64,000 bases of DNA. Source: Codonopsis lanceolata. Its lineage: Eukaryota > Streptophyta > Magnoliopsida > Asterales > Campanulaceae. This document shows, piece by piece, positions 54,661 through 64,000 of this stretch. A model generated the notes under the pieces. That model was given only the letters and a program-made list of their open reading frames with translations. It had not been told where the DNA came from and did not search any database. Location of the stretch: NCBI GenBank assembly GCA_013146195.2, contig CM028377.1, positions 69,072,614 through 69,136,613 of the forward strand. The letters are read 5' to 3'. The first letter of the stretch is position 1. Every line of letters begins with the position of its first letter. A program made the translations under genes and the position numbers.

Positions 54661-56629
54661 TTTAGGCTGTGGGTTTGGATAGAATGTTGGTTTTTGGACC
54701 TGGTTGTGGATATGGTTGGGAGGTCGGCTTTTGGCTTTGGTTATGGGTTATGGGGTGGTCCAAGAGTGATTGATCTTTTTCCTTCTCTTTTTTTTTTTTT
54801 TTTTTTGTTTTGAGGAAGTTGTTCAGGAGAGACTTCTTTCTTTTCTTTTTCTCTCTTTTTTTTTTTTTTTTTGCCTTTTTTTTTCTTGTTGACCTCTTGG
54901 AGCAATTTGGGAGAGTGTTTGAAGAGATATATGTCTTCTTTCTCTCGGGATAAAAGAAGGTTGTCATTCTTGGTGGATGTGTATATAAGGGTGAAACAGC
55001 CCCAGTTTTGGGAAGTTGGATCTCAGGGATGGTTAGGCTTTGGTATGTGGTTGATTTGTTCATATATTTGGAAGAGGTTTGGTGTATGGTTGGAAGCCCC
55101 TAGTGTACCGTTTAATAGCTCGGCCGCAATGAGTTGAAGATGACCTTTTTTCCAAGACAGAAGGTTGCTTCATCGAAATTTTCTTTTAATGGTTTGTGGG
55201 TCCATATTGCGAAATGACTCATTATCAACCCGTGTAGTTTTATCATGTTGTTACATGAGTTGATTCGTCGTCATCATCCTATTTTTTTATATATATAAAT
55301 ACTTTGGTGATATGTGCTTAGAGATCAAGAAGAAAACTTGACAAACTAATATAGGAGAAGCAAGAATTTACCAGACTTGAATATAGATACCTCTGGAAAG
55401 CTCGATCTGGGGATATGCTTGGACTTTTGAAAGAACGAAGACCAAATGGACTAGTGAGCATACTCTGCAAGTATGGGTCGTATGCATCAATATGGGCAAA
55501 AGAGACACCCATGGGGTTTGACAGCCCCTAATCCTGAATTGTTGCTTATGATCCTGAGGTCGGCCTTTTCTGGATTTCCTGCCTTTCCAGATTTTTCTGC
55601 CTTATTGGCTTTCCCAGCTTTCTTTACTTCTCTGGCTCCCTATCGGTCCTACTCCTTTTTTTTTTCCTTTTTTTTTTTGCATTCTCTTTTTTTTTTTTTT
55701 AGTGGCAGACCTTAACATCTCGAAATAGGACTTACTGACTTTTTTTTTTGAAATCGAGAATGAACGATGCACTCATCAACTTAGTGACACATTTATGAGA
55801 ATAGTGGTGAGGGGAGATGCATTTGGAGATTAAGAATAGTGGTGAGGGGGTTTTGTCTTGTCTTTACATGTTTTGGGAAACAAAAGAAAACACATAGAAA
55901 AACCTTTTCTTTTTTTTTTTTGAAGAGTAAATCAAAGCATTTGACCGAACCCGGAGGCTGCCTACGTTCTTCATTTCGAGGCTCAGATCATCGTAGTTCA
56001 ACACTGACAGAAAAATTTTCATTTTGCTAATCTATTTTTTGTTGAATTTTGAATTTGAAAGAATAGAGATTTTTTTTTGAAAGAACGAATTTTTTTTTAT
56101 GATCTTTTTTTTTGTAAAAAGAAACGATTATATATATATATTTAAATGAAAAGAAAACTAAGTATTACACATGATTTTTTTTATTGCTAGAAAACTCTTT
56201 TTTTTTGTGATTTTTGAAATGGGATATGACGATTACGTACCTTTGGACAATCCTCTCAGGAGAGTAAATGATAATAGTCAATTTTTTTATTTTTCAGCCC
56301 CTGCAAAATTGTTAGTGGTACCAAAGAAAAATAACAAAGATCCCAATATGTATAAACACAACGCAATTTTAAAAAAAAATTTGTTTCTGATTTTTTTTTT
56401 GATGATTTTTTTAAGCGAAAAATAAAACAGATATGACTTGTCTTGCTGTTATTTATGGATTTTCTCGGCTTTTTAGTTTGAGCGCGAGCAAGCAAGCATA
56501 CCATCAAGAAATAGAAAGAAAAGCGGGGAATCTATCTATTCTTATTAATTACACATGGGTCCTAATCCCCGAAATAAAATGATAGAATGAATGCATATAT
56601 ATATATATATATATATATTTTTTGCATAT

Positions 56630-56667
<38 letters not shown>

Positions 56668-57414
56668 CAGTGTTTGGAATGAAACTAGCACAAGATGGAG
56701 GATCATATCCACAAATATAGACACGGATGTTAAAGGAACGCAATATTCAAGTGTTTAAATTAATATAACAAGCATACTTTAGCCAGAAAAAAAAAAAAAA
56801 AAAAAGTTTTAGTTACTGAGTATAGCCCTCCATTTTTATTTATTAAAATAAAAACGATCTCCCAGAAGTCGCCAGGAAATTGCTCCGCGCCCGCGCCCTG
56901 GATAGGGGTGCGCGTACGTGCGGATGCGGTGACATCCACTGCTCCCGTTCCACCCTCCCTTGTTTAGGGGAGGATGAAATCAAAAGTGCGGGAGGAGTGC
57001 TGTCAGAATAGCGCGTTAGAATGCACCTCGGTTGCCTTTAGTGGATTTTGATCCAATATGGGAGTTTTGAGTTTTCTATATCAAGTTATCCCTTGTTTAG
57101 GGGATACCATGATATAGGAATGCATCACCCTTCTATTCTCATTCTCCCTTTTTTAGGGGAAAACGTGAAAGTGCAAGGAAGGAATGTTGCAGCGCCCCCA
57201 CTATGGATTTTATGAAAATAGCCTTATGGCCTATCTCGGATCACTATGAGTGCTTTGGGTTTTCTATGTCAAGTTATCCCTTGTTTAGGGGATACCAGGA
57301 CATAGGAATACATCACCTTTCCATTCACATTCTCCCTTTTTTAGGGGAAAACGTGAAAGTGCAAAGAAAGATGTTGCGAGGCCCTACTAGATCCAAAATG
57401 TTTTAGAGTCGCCA
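54661..57414 (-). mobile_element. Ogre/Tat-like 5' leader region
   Basis: T-run-rich non-coding DNA on the plus strand. The minus strand carries ACGTAGGCAGCCTCCGGGTT (about 55950-55970) and the GAACTACGATGATC string (about 55985-56000), which resemble leader motifs of Ogre-type elements, and the primer-site-like TGGCGACTCT (57414-57405, family tRNA-Arg type from memory). An internal duplication is present (AAGTTATCCCTTGTTTAGGG at about 57082 and 57272; TTTAGGGGAAAACGTGAAAG at about 57151 and 57341). The TA runs at 56597-56620 and 56634-56666 are microsatellites. No gag or pol was found. Confidence 0.55.
57405..57414 (-). promoter_or_regulatory. primer-binding site, Ogre/Tat-like
   Basis: The minus strand reads TGGCGACTCT directly next to the LTR end; assignment to tRNA-Arg is remembered family knowledge. 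Confidence 0.55.
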
Positions 57415-58651
57415 TCTTTATTTTAAGGAATAAATAAAGCAAAACCAAAAAAAGAAAACCATAAATAATGAAAACGGGTTCGGAGGCTAAGTTACGAGTT
57501 GGGAAGGTGCTGAGCACCCAACTCGCCCTTTCGGTCTCAAAATGGTTTTTGGCTAAAGTATGTTTGTTGTTATATTAATTTAACAGATAAATAAAGCATT
57601 AATTGCCTACAAATACATCCATTACATCTACATTATTTACAGATTTGCAACAGTCTCTTTTACAAATAATCACAAATATACTTGAAAATATTTGGCCATA
57701 ATAACGACTATATTTAATACTATTTCCTAACTAAATCCGGACAGCACAACTGCTTATATAACTACATTGGGCCGGATTGGAAATAATACTTTTACAGATA
57801 AAGACTTTAAAATAAAAAATAAAAACTTACTGACAGTCTAAGGTGTGCTCGCTCTGTCCTTCAGGGAGATGGAGTCTTTTTTTTTTTTTTTTGTGAATTT
57901 GGGCAGCGTGACTGCTTCTGAAAGTTACTTTCGACCTAAGGATTTGGGCAGAGTAACTGTTTGTGTTTGGTTGTTTATTGGCTTGAGGTAGGCTGAAATC
58001 GGGCAGAATAACGGCTTATTTCTGGCTAATTTGGCCTTTTAAATCGGGCAGAGCAACTGCTCTTTCCATGATTTTTGGACCGGGGAAAAATGGTGGATAC
58101 CTAGCTGGGGGGCTAAGGCTCACTTCTACCGGTTGGTTTTGTGTTTGGAGGAGGTTTGGCAGAGTTTCGAGGCTTTTTGAGGTGATCGCTCACTATCTCA
58201 CTTCGCTCTCTATTTCTCCAGCGTAACGAGGATGCGGAGAATTTCTATGAAGGAAAGATGTGCTGAATGAAGAGCCGGGAGCCTCTATTTATAGGCTGAA
58301 CTGAGGACATCGATGGAATTTAAATTCCTTCTTCATGCATTGAACAACTTGTACACAGCGCAGATGAAGTTGCATTTTGCGGCGAATGAATGTGAGAATT
58401 GGGCGCAGTGTAGTACAAAACTGGGCGCATCCCATGGAATTGGGCGCCATGCCCAAATTTCATGGTGGCCATGCCCAATTTCAAACTTCCCCTTTTTTGT
58501 ACACTTTGGTCCCTGCAGTTCGTCCTTTTGCGCATCCTGCTTTGTTCTTTCGCAATTTTGACCCTGTAACTTGACATTTGTTAATGTTTTAACAGGTCTT
58601 GATATTTTATGTCATGTCACATACCAGGGGTACGGAATTGGGGTGTCTACA
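57415..58651 (-). repeat. Tat/Ogre-like LTR, copy 2
   Basis: 1237 bp; the minus strand begins TGTAGACACCCCAATTCCG. TATA box TATAAATA at 58286-58293. The palindromic strings TTGGGCGCCATGCCCAA (58440-58456) and ATGGTGGCCAT (58462-58472) lie upstream of it. Homologous to 19052-20267 (TTCGGAGGCTAAGTT, GCACCCAACTCGCCCTTTCG, GGGCAGAGCAACTG repeated, ATTGGGGTGTCTA). Confidence 0.8.
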
Positions 58652-59440
58652 TTTACATGTGTTGTGTAGTATATTAATCAATTCTATGTAATTTGTTCAA
58701 GTCTTGGGAGCATGATTGGTGAAGTGACCTAAATGGGTTTATGCTCGAAATGTGATTTTTGCTCCATGTTTCCTAACTAAGTGTTTTGTTGGGAATATGT
58801 GGATTTATGAGACACATAAAGAATGAAATGTAGTATTAAGACTCAACGGAGTCATTATAAGGCCAATAATATGATAATGAGCCTTGGGTTAAAACCCTAC
58901 GATGTTTGGGCTTTGGGTTGATTATGTTTGTGCGAACCGAGCATCTCATTTGTGTCCATATGAGACACTCATGTTATATAGACTTATTGGAAACATATCT
59001 TGAGCGTGCTTGTTAGAGCACGGAACATTAGAGACCAACTTATGGCCTCGAGTATATTTAAGAAATTATTAGTGAAAGAACTCTCTCTTTAAGAATTTTG
59101 GTCGCGTGCATATGAAAGCACTTGTGAAGAAGTGGCTACGGAGTAGCCATGATGTTCTTGAGTATAGTATTGGAGATGTCGATTATATACGACGATTAGG
59201 ACTATGATTGAGTCTGGTGTGCTTTAAGTGAAGACTAAATACTATGTCTTGAGATATGGATGTTCTTAGACTAATTTAATAGTCTTTGGTTTGATCTTGA
59301 GTAGAGGATTATAGTAGACCTCACCTTGTGATTTATTGAGTTTATATGCTATTCTTGATTGGTTGATGACTTGAGGATTTATGAGAACCTCAATAAGTGG
59401 TTCTTGAACTAAACTTATAAGTTAGTTGAACATGTTGGTT

Positions 59441-59554
59441 ATATGCAAATAAGTGCATTGTTATGGAAGTTTGTAGAGCATTATGTCCTACTTGATTATA
59501 TGCAAATAAGTGCATTGTTATGGAAGTTTGTAGAGCATTGTGTCCTACATGATT
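59441..59554 (+). repeat. 57-bp tandem duplication
   Basis: ATATGCAAATAAGTGCATTG...GAGCATT is present twice (59441 and 59498) with near identity. Confidence 0.95.
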
Positions 59555-59863
59555 TGATGAGCCCGATATTAATGAACTTGGTCTCATTTGGTTTATGCAA
59601 GTAAATACCTACTTGAGCATTTTTTTGTTTAAGTCCAGCTGGCGGGTTTGGTTGTAGTGTCGGCAATGTGACGATTCATAGCCTTTGGGAACAATCGCTA
59701 CGAATCGTTGCATTGGTTCCTTTTCTCCTCACTATTTGGCCAATAGTGGGATGTGATCTCGAGTTATGCCATCTAGCCTGACATCGAGCTCTCATTTCTC
59801 ATCCTAGGTTGGATGAATGTAACAAGTACTCATTAAAGGAAAACTGATGAGTTGTGATTATTT

Positions 59864-59965
59864 GGGGATGAAACCCAAGGTATGATTGGTTGGGTGTTGA
59901 ACCCGGATTTTGGTTTGAGGATGAATCCCATGGTAAGTTTGGTTGGGTGTTAGACCCGGATTTGG
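59864..59965 (+). repeat. about 55-bp tandem duplication
   Basis: GGATGAAACCCAAGG...GGTTGGGTGTTGAACCCGGA is repeated as GGATGAATCCCATGG...GGTTGGGTGTTAGACCCGGA. Confidence 0.9.
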
Positions 59966-60959
59966 TTGTAACGGTTCGATTTACGTTTCTTGTTACACAT
60001 GTTTAATTATGAGCATTTATATGAATTGACATTATGCTACATGGTTTATGTGAGTTTATGTGCTTTGATAATTAAGAACATGTTTCTTGTTGGTATACTA
60101 GTATGATACCATGATTCTTATATATGTTTGTGCATTATGCCATGCCATGACATGATATGCCAAACAGTTGCATTTAGTAACTTACTGAGTCATTATGACT
60201 CATTCCGTGTGGCTGTTTTCCCTAGTGTGTGCAGTGATCATGTTAGTACGCGCGATGACTTCGGATAGCGATTTCTAGCAGGTGGTCTTCCATGCATTAA
60301 GCTTGGAGCTATTATTATTGTTGTTATTTATTTGTGAGACACGGATGTAAAGTTATGTAGACTTTATTGGGGTAGATTATATTAGTATTTATTTGTTATG
60401 TATTTGGGAGCCGGCGAGTATAGCCGAGTTGTTGTATCTTTTAGAAATTATTCTGTTGTCATTTCGAGCAAGTTTGGCTCGATTATTCTAGTATGGTGTT
60501 ATTGGTATTTCTATCTCCGACAACATTCAGTCGTGAGATCTTGGTGTAGTTGTTTAGCATTTGAAATAATATTCTTATAGTTGATTTGTCCCTCCGGCAT
60601 GTTATAGCCGTTGAGTGGTTGTTTATCAGGTTGGGAATTTGTTGATTTGTCGGCCTTTGGTTGCCGATGGTTTGTTGCGCGTGTCTAATGTTGCGTCACG
60701 TGCGTTGAATTTTTGGGCCGATAGATTTACTATTTCTTTGGTTGTTTTCATTTCGGAGCTTGTTAGCTCGGGTCCCATTTTGTTTTTGCTTCCGCAGGTT
60801 TTAGTTTTTATTATTCCGTATCGCCGTTATGGCTTTACCTTCCTGTTTCGAGCTTGATGGCTCATCTTTTGACTTGCACCATTATGCTTAGCAGGTGCTT
60901 GTCTTTCTCTTAGCTTGTCCTGATGGCACGACCTTGAGGATCCGGGTCGGGTCGTCACA

Positions 60960-61499
60960 TATACGCTATTTAAAGCACCTGGTCAAGGTCTCTTCTTTTC
61001 GTCAACTAGCGATCTTCGATTACGAGCTTACTGTGACTTGGATTGGGCAGGATGCCCACTTACAAGAAGATCCACTACAGGATACTGTGTATTCTTAGGT
61101 CCTTAATTGAATTCGTGGAGGTCGAGACGCCAGAAAACAATCTCTATTTCTTCAGTCGAAGTAGAATATCGTGCAATGAGAAAAGCTTGTTGTGAGTTGA
61201 CATGACTTCGCTATTTACTAAGAGATTTGAGGATTTTGCATCAAGAAGCTGCATTGCAATTTTGTGACAATAAAGTTGCATTACACATAGCCTCAAATCC
61301 AGTTTTTCATGAACGTACAAGGCATATAGAGATGGATTGTCATTACGTAAGAGACAAAATTCAATACGGCTTTGTAGTGACAAAATTTGTAAGTTCTGCA
61401 AACCAACTTGCTGATGTTTTGACTAAAGCTTTGGGGAAGGATGTTTTTATGCCTATGGTTTGCAAGTTGGGAGTGCAAGATATCCACTCTCCAACTTGA
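60960..61499 (+). pseudogene. pol: Ty1/copia RNase H fragment
   Basis: The end of a copia polyprotein. The first part is frame-broken (IRYLKHLVKV..., DYELTVTWIGQDA, TISISSVE-like). From 61227 an open frame holds ALQFCDNKVALHIASNPVFH, RHIEMDCHYVRDKI and ADVLTKALGKDVF, the conserved end of copia RNase H, and stops with TGA at 61497-61499 after KLGVQDIHSPT. The upstream domains are missing, cut by the LTR at 60959. Confidence 0.9.
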
Positions 61500-61506
61500 G
61501 GGGGAG
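61498..61506 (+). promoter_or_regulatory. polypurine tract GAGGGGGAG
   Basis: Plus-strand primer tract between the RNase H stop and the TGTTGG LTR start. Confidence 0.85.
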
Positions 61507-61738
61507 TGTTGGAAAGTCAAACCTTTGTATATATAGTAAACATTTGTGTTTTCTTATATATTCCTTAATTATAGTTAACATTTATAGACATGTTTGTATT
61601 ATAAGAGTGATAGCTTAATTGTAGGGATAGATAGTCTTGTAGAGAAAGTTAACTAGGAGTATTTATATGTACACTCTGAACATCAATATGATTCATTCCA
61701 GCAAATTCTATTCTTCTTATTTCTTTTCACTCTATACA
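61507..61738 (+). repeat. copia 3' LTR, 232 bp
   Basis: Starts TGTTGGAAAGTC, has TATATATAG at 61530-61540, ends ...CTCTATACA. Short size and ends fit the Ale/Retrofit kind of copia elements. Confidence 0.75.
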
Positions 61739-62450
61739 AAAATTTCGATGCATAATTTTGGATTTGCGATGCACAATTTGGAATCAGTAAGTCCCGATGC
61801 AAAAATTGGATTTTCGATGAACAAATTGGAATTGCAATACAATGCATGCCCAATCCAAATTTATTAAGAGTGTACTCGTTCTTTCGCCCCAAAAGTGCTT
61901 TTTACCGGTTGAATTAAAATATATAGGACTTTAGAGGTGGAAATTGTCAAAAGTGGACCGGCATGGTTATCACCCATACAAAAGTGTGATTGGGCTGGTA
62001 GTGATTATGAAAAAAAGGGAAATAGGCTGGTGGTAGGTCAGCCTTGTTGAAGCCCAAAAGAAAAAAAAGGAGGAACAATAGGGTGAAGAGCAGGCTTCAT
62101 CAATCCCCAAACAAAATTAAAAGTGAGTGGGTTGACCCTGAGGGTGGGTTTTAGCCTAATGTTTTACTTTTGGGAAGTATTCTAAAAATCGTCCTAGGTG
62201 GCTCTCCAACGCCCCGACTTTCTTCAAATCGCCCAAAAAAATCGTCGAAAGAGAAATCACCGTCTACTCGTGCAAGGCGCTGTCGCTGCCTAGACTCTTC
62301 CTTCAAGACGGTAGTGAGGAAGGGCGAGAGATGGGGAAGGAAATATAGGAAGAACAGGAGGACTTATGGCGACGACGACAACGACAATGACGGTGACTAT
62401 GGTGCTTAGATGATGGAAAACGACAATGCATGGACATATCTAAGTATCTA
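61739..62450. other. non-coding, with GATGCA-type short repeats
   Basis: At 61745-61850 short, related strings (TTCGATGCATAATTTTGGAT, TGCGATGCACAATTTGGAAT, CCGATGCAAAAATTGGAT) repeat with about 30-bp spacing. A 79-codon frame at 62170-62409 has an Arg/Lys-rich middle and an Asp/Asn end, but no recognised domain. Confidence 0.5.
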
Positions 62451-62455
62451 ACTCG

Positions 62456-62482
62456 TGAGAGAGAGAGAGAGAGAGAGAGAGA
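62456..62482. repeat. (GA)n microsatellite
   Basis: About 13 GA units. Confidence 0.95.
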
Positions 62483-63186
62483 TCATGATGTCTGCTAGTG
62501 CTTCGTCTTCTGCGGAATCGATCTCTACAAGGAAAAAGAACATGCTTTGTATGGTAGCCAGATATTTTCAGTTGGGAAATGGGAATAGTGCAAGATATGT
62601 ACCAAATAGGCAATCCATATTTTTAAACTTTACACAATTTGTAACTTTGACTCAAAATTTACTTTTTGGTACTCATATTTTATTGGGATTTGCACTTTAT
62701 GTAATAAAATTGAATTATTAGATTTAAAATTTTAATCTTGTCAATTGTAATATGGATCATAATTTTCATATTTTTACATTATTAGATGATATTTATTATC
62801 AGAACCCCTAAATGTTACACCGAAAAACCCTAAGTGCAACATCACTTAAGAGTTTAAATTACCAAACTATCCTCCTTTGATTTTAAAAGAAAAAATATTA
62901 AATTTAAAAATAGCTTTGTTTACCAAACTACACTCCTTCCATTTTTTTAAAAAAACTCAATTAAATTACAATTAAAAAAAAGAAGACATTCTTATCAATC
63001 TAACCCCTAAAATCCAAAAAATTGAAGGACATCGACCGTTAACCCAAAAAAATCGAAGGAGGACGACATCATCAGCTTTGGCGAGTTTTTAGGAGGACGA
63101 CATCATGAAACATTTTCTTGTCTTTCTTGTACATAAAGTCTGCATATTCTTTTGATCCAAAGGTGATTTAGACATCAATTGGCATG

Positions 63187-63188
<2 letters not shown>
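62483..63188. other. intergenic, no gene
   Basis: AT-rich. The string AGGAGGACGACATCAT occurs twice (63057-63072 and 63091-63106). Confidence 0.5.

Positions 63189-63246
<58 letters not shown>
63189..63246. repeat. (TA)n microsatellite
   Basis: About 29 TA units without interruption. Confidence 0.95.
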
Positions 63247-63251
<5 letters not shown>

Positions 63252-63547
63252 TGGTGAGGAGCACTATGGTTATGCCACCTCACCACCTTTAGATAAATCT
63301 TCATTCTAAAGCATCTATGTGAGAAGTTTTAAAACTTTTGGTTTCTAGCCATTAGCTAATAATAATACATAATAATAATCAATAAGATAAGGGGTATGAA
63401 TATATTAATATTAGTATATATAACTTCTTCTATTGTCAATAGTAGAAGACTTATATTTTAAAAAAATTACAACTAACATTACTTCTAACCAATGTGGGAT
63501 AAAACTATTCAAGGTTAGATATTACTTCTAATGACTCACTTTTAACA

Positions 63548-64000
63548 TCATACTTTAAGCTTTGATATCTTTTTCATCCAAAACTTGATTTGGACAAATA
63601 AATATATCATTTCGATGTTCTTGACGAGTAGAACACATTTGCACAATTACTTTTGTCAACAAACGAATGACACGTAAAAAAATTTGTGCCTCAAGTTGCA
63701 CAATTTCTTTCACTAAAAACACTAATTTTTTAATAAGTATTATTCTTTAACTCTTGATAGCTTATTCATCCAAAACTCGATTTGGACAAATAAATATATC
63801 ATTTCCATGCTCTCATCGAGTAGAACACAATTGTGCAATTACCTTTACCAACAAACAAATAACAAGTAAAGAAATTCGTGCCTCAAGTTGCACAGTCTCT
63901 CTCACTAAAAATACTATTTTTTAACAAGTATTATACTTTAAGTCTTGATATCTTATTATCAAAACTCGATTTGGACAAATAAATATATCATTTTGATGCT
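63548..64000 (+). repeat. tandem repeat of about 190 bp, runs out of window
   Basis: The unit has TTTAAGCTTTGATATCTTTT, CTTGATTTGGACAAATAAAT, GAGTAGAACAC and GTGCCTCAAGTTGCAC. CTYGATTTGGACAAAT starts at 63584, 63776 and 63965, spacing 192 and 189 bp. About 2.4 units are visible and the array is open to the right. Confidence 0.85.

Larger units (their letters stand above)
58652..60959 (+). repeat. right part of probable Tekay-type LTR
   Basis: Ends GGATCCGGGTCGGGTCGTCACA-like (last part GGGTCGGGTCGTCACA, 60944-60959). It holds two internal tandem duplications (59441-59554, 57-bp period; 59864-59965, about 55 bp). Flanks CATTT and TATAC do not match, so no intact insertion can be shown. No protein of its own. 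Confidence 0.5.

Noticed and set aside
62170..62409. 79-codon Arg/Lys- and Asp-rich frame
   Set aside because: Low complexity, no homologue recognised, no gene context.

Overview
This window looks like repeat-dense nuclear DNA of a flowering plant, probably a dicot. It holds Ty3/gypsy (Athila, Tat/Ogre-like and probable Tekay) and Ty1/copia LTR-retrotransposon remnants, Stowaway-, Tourist- and Mutator-type MITEs, Helitron-like termini, TTA/CT/TA microsatellites and two intron-containing plant genes. No CRISPR, bacterial operon or organellar gene was seen. Nearly all repeat coding regions are broken by stops, frameshifts or deletions.

Layout. 1-8022: plus-strand Athila-type Ty3/gypsy element 1 (end of 5' LTR, tRNA-Asp-type primer site, gag, protease, RT, RNase H, truncated integrase, post-pol ORF, 3' UTR). 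8023-18943: Athila-type sequence on the minus strand bounded by two strongly diverged LTRs and broken by a 100-N gap; it may be one old element or two joined at the gap. 18944-20267: Tat/Ogre-like LTR with its primer-site side. 20268-25676: minus-strand gypsy element 3 (gag, zinc motif, protease, RT start, 5' LTR), split by a copia-type solo LTR with a perfect 5-bp target duplication. 25677-28100: inverted TTA-rich MITE copies around a Tourist-like MITE. 28101-32891: mostly AT-rich non-coding DNA with degenerate minisatellites and a Stowaway. 32892-35849: short LTR element of the element 3 family (TSD TCATA) carrying an antisense, intron-containing gag-like gene. 36001-40820: tandem Helitron-like array. 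41526-44430: Stowaway, then a long-TIR element that has captured a TMEM45/DUF716-type membrane-protein gene.

44809-50576 is the genic island: a five-exon RING E3 ligase of the AIRP2-like family (plus) and a convergent two-exon GDSL esterase/lipase (minus) with an APG-like proline-rich N-terminal repeat carrying one frameshift. 50700-64000 returns to repeats: Tourist, Stowaway-like and Mutator-type MITEs, a probable Tekay-type LTR interrupted by an Ogre-like 5' end, a copia 3' end, microsatellites, and at the right edge a tandem repeat of about 190 bp running out of the window.

The two host genes are not evidently in one pathway. The most informative non-gene structures are the palindrome-plus-TATA cassette found both in the Athila LTR and in front of its post-pol ORF, the captured membrane-protein gene, the antisense gene inside the short LTR element and the Helitron array. 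I found no convincing wholly new system.
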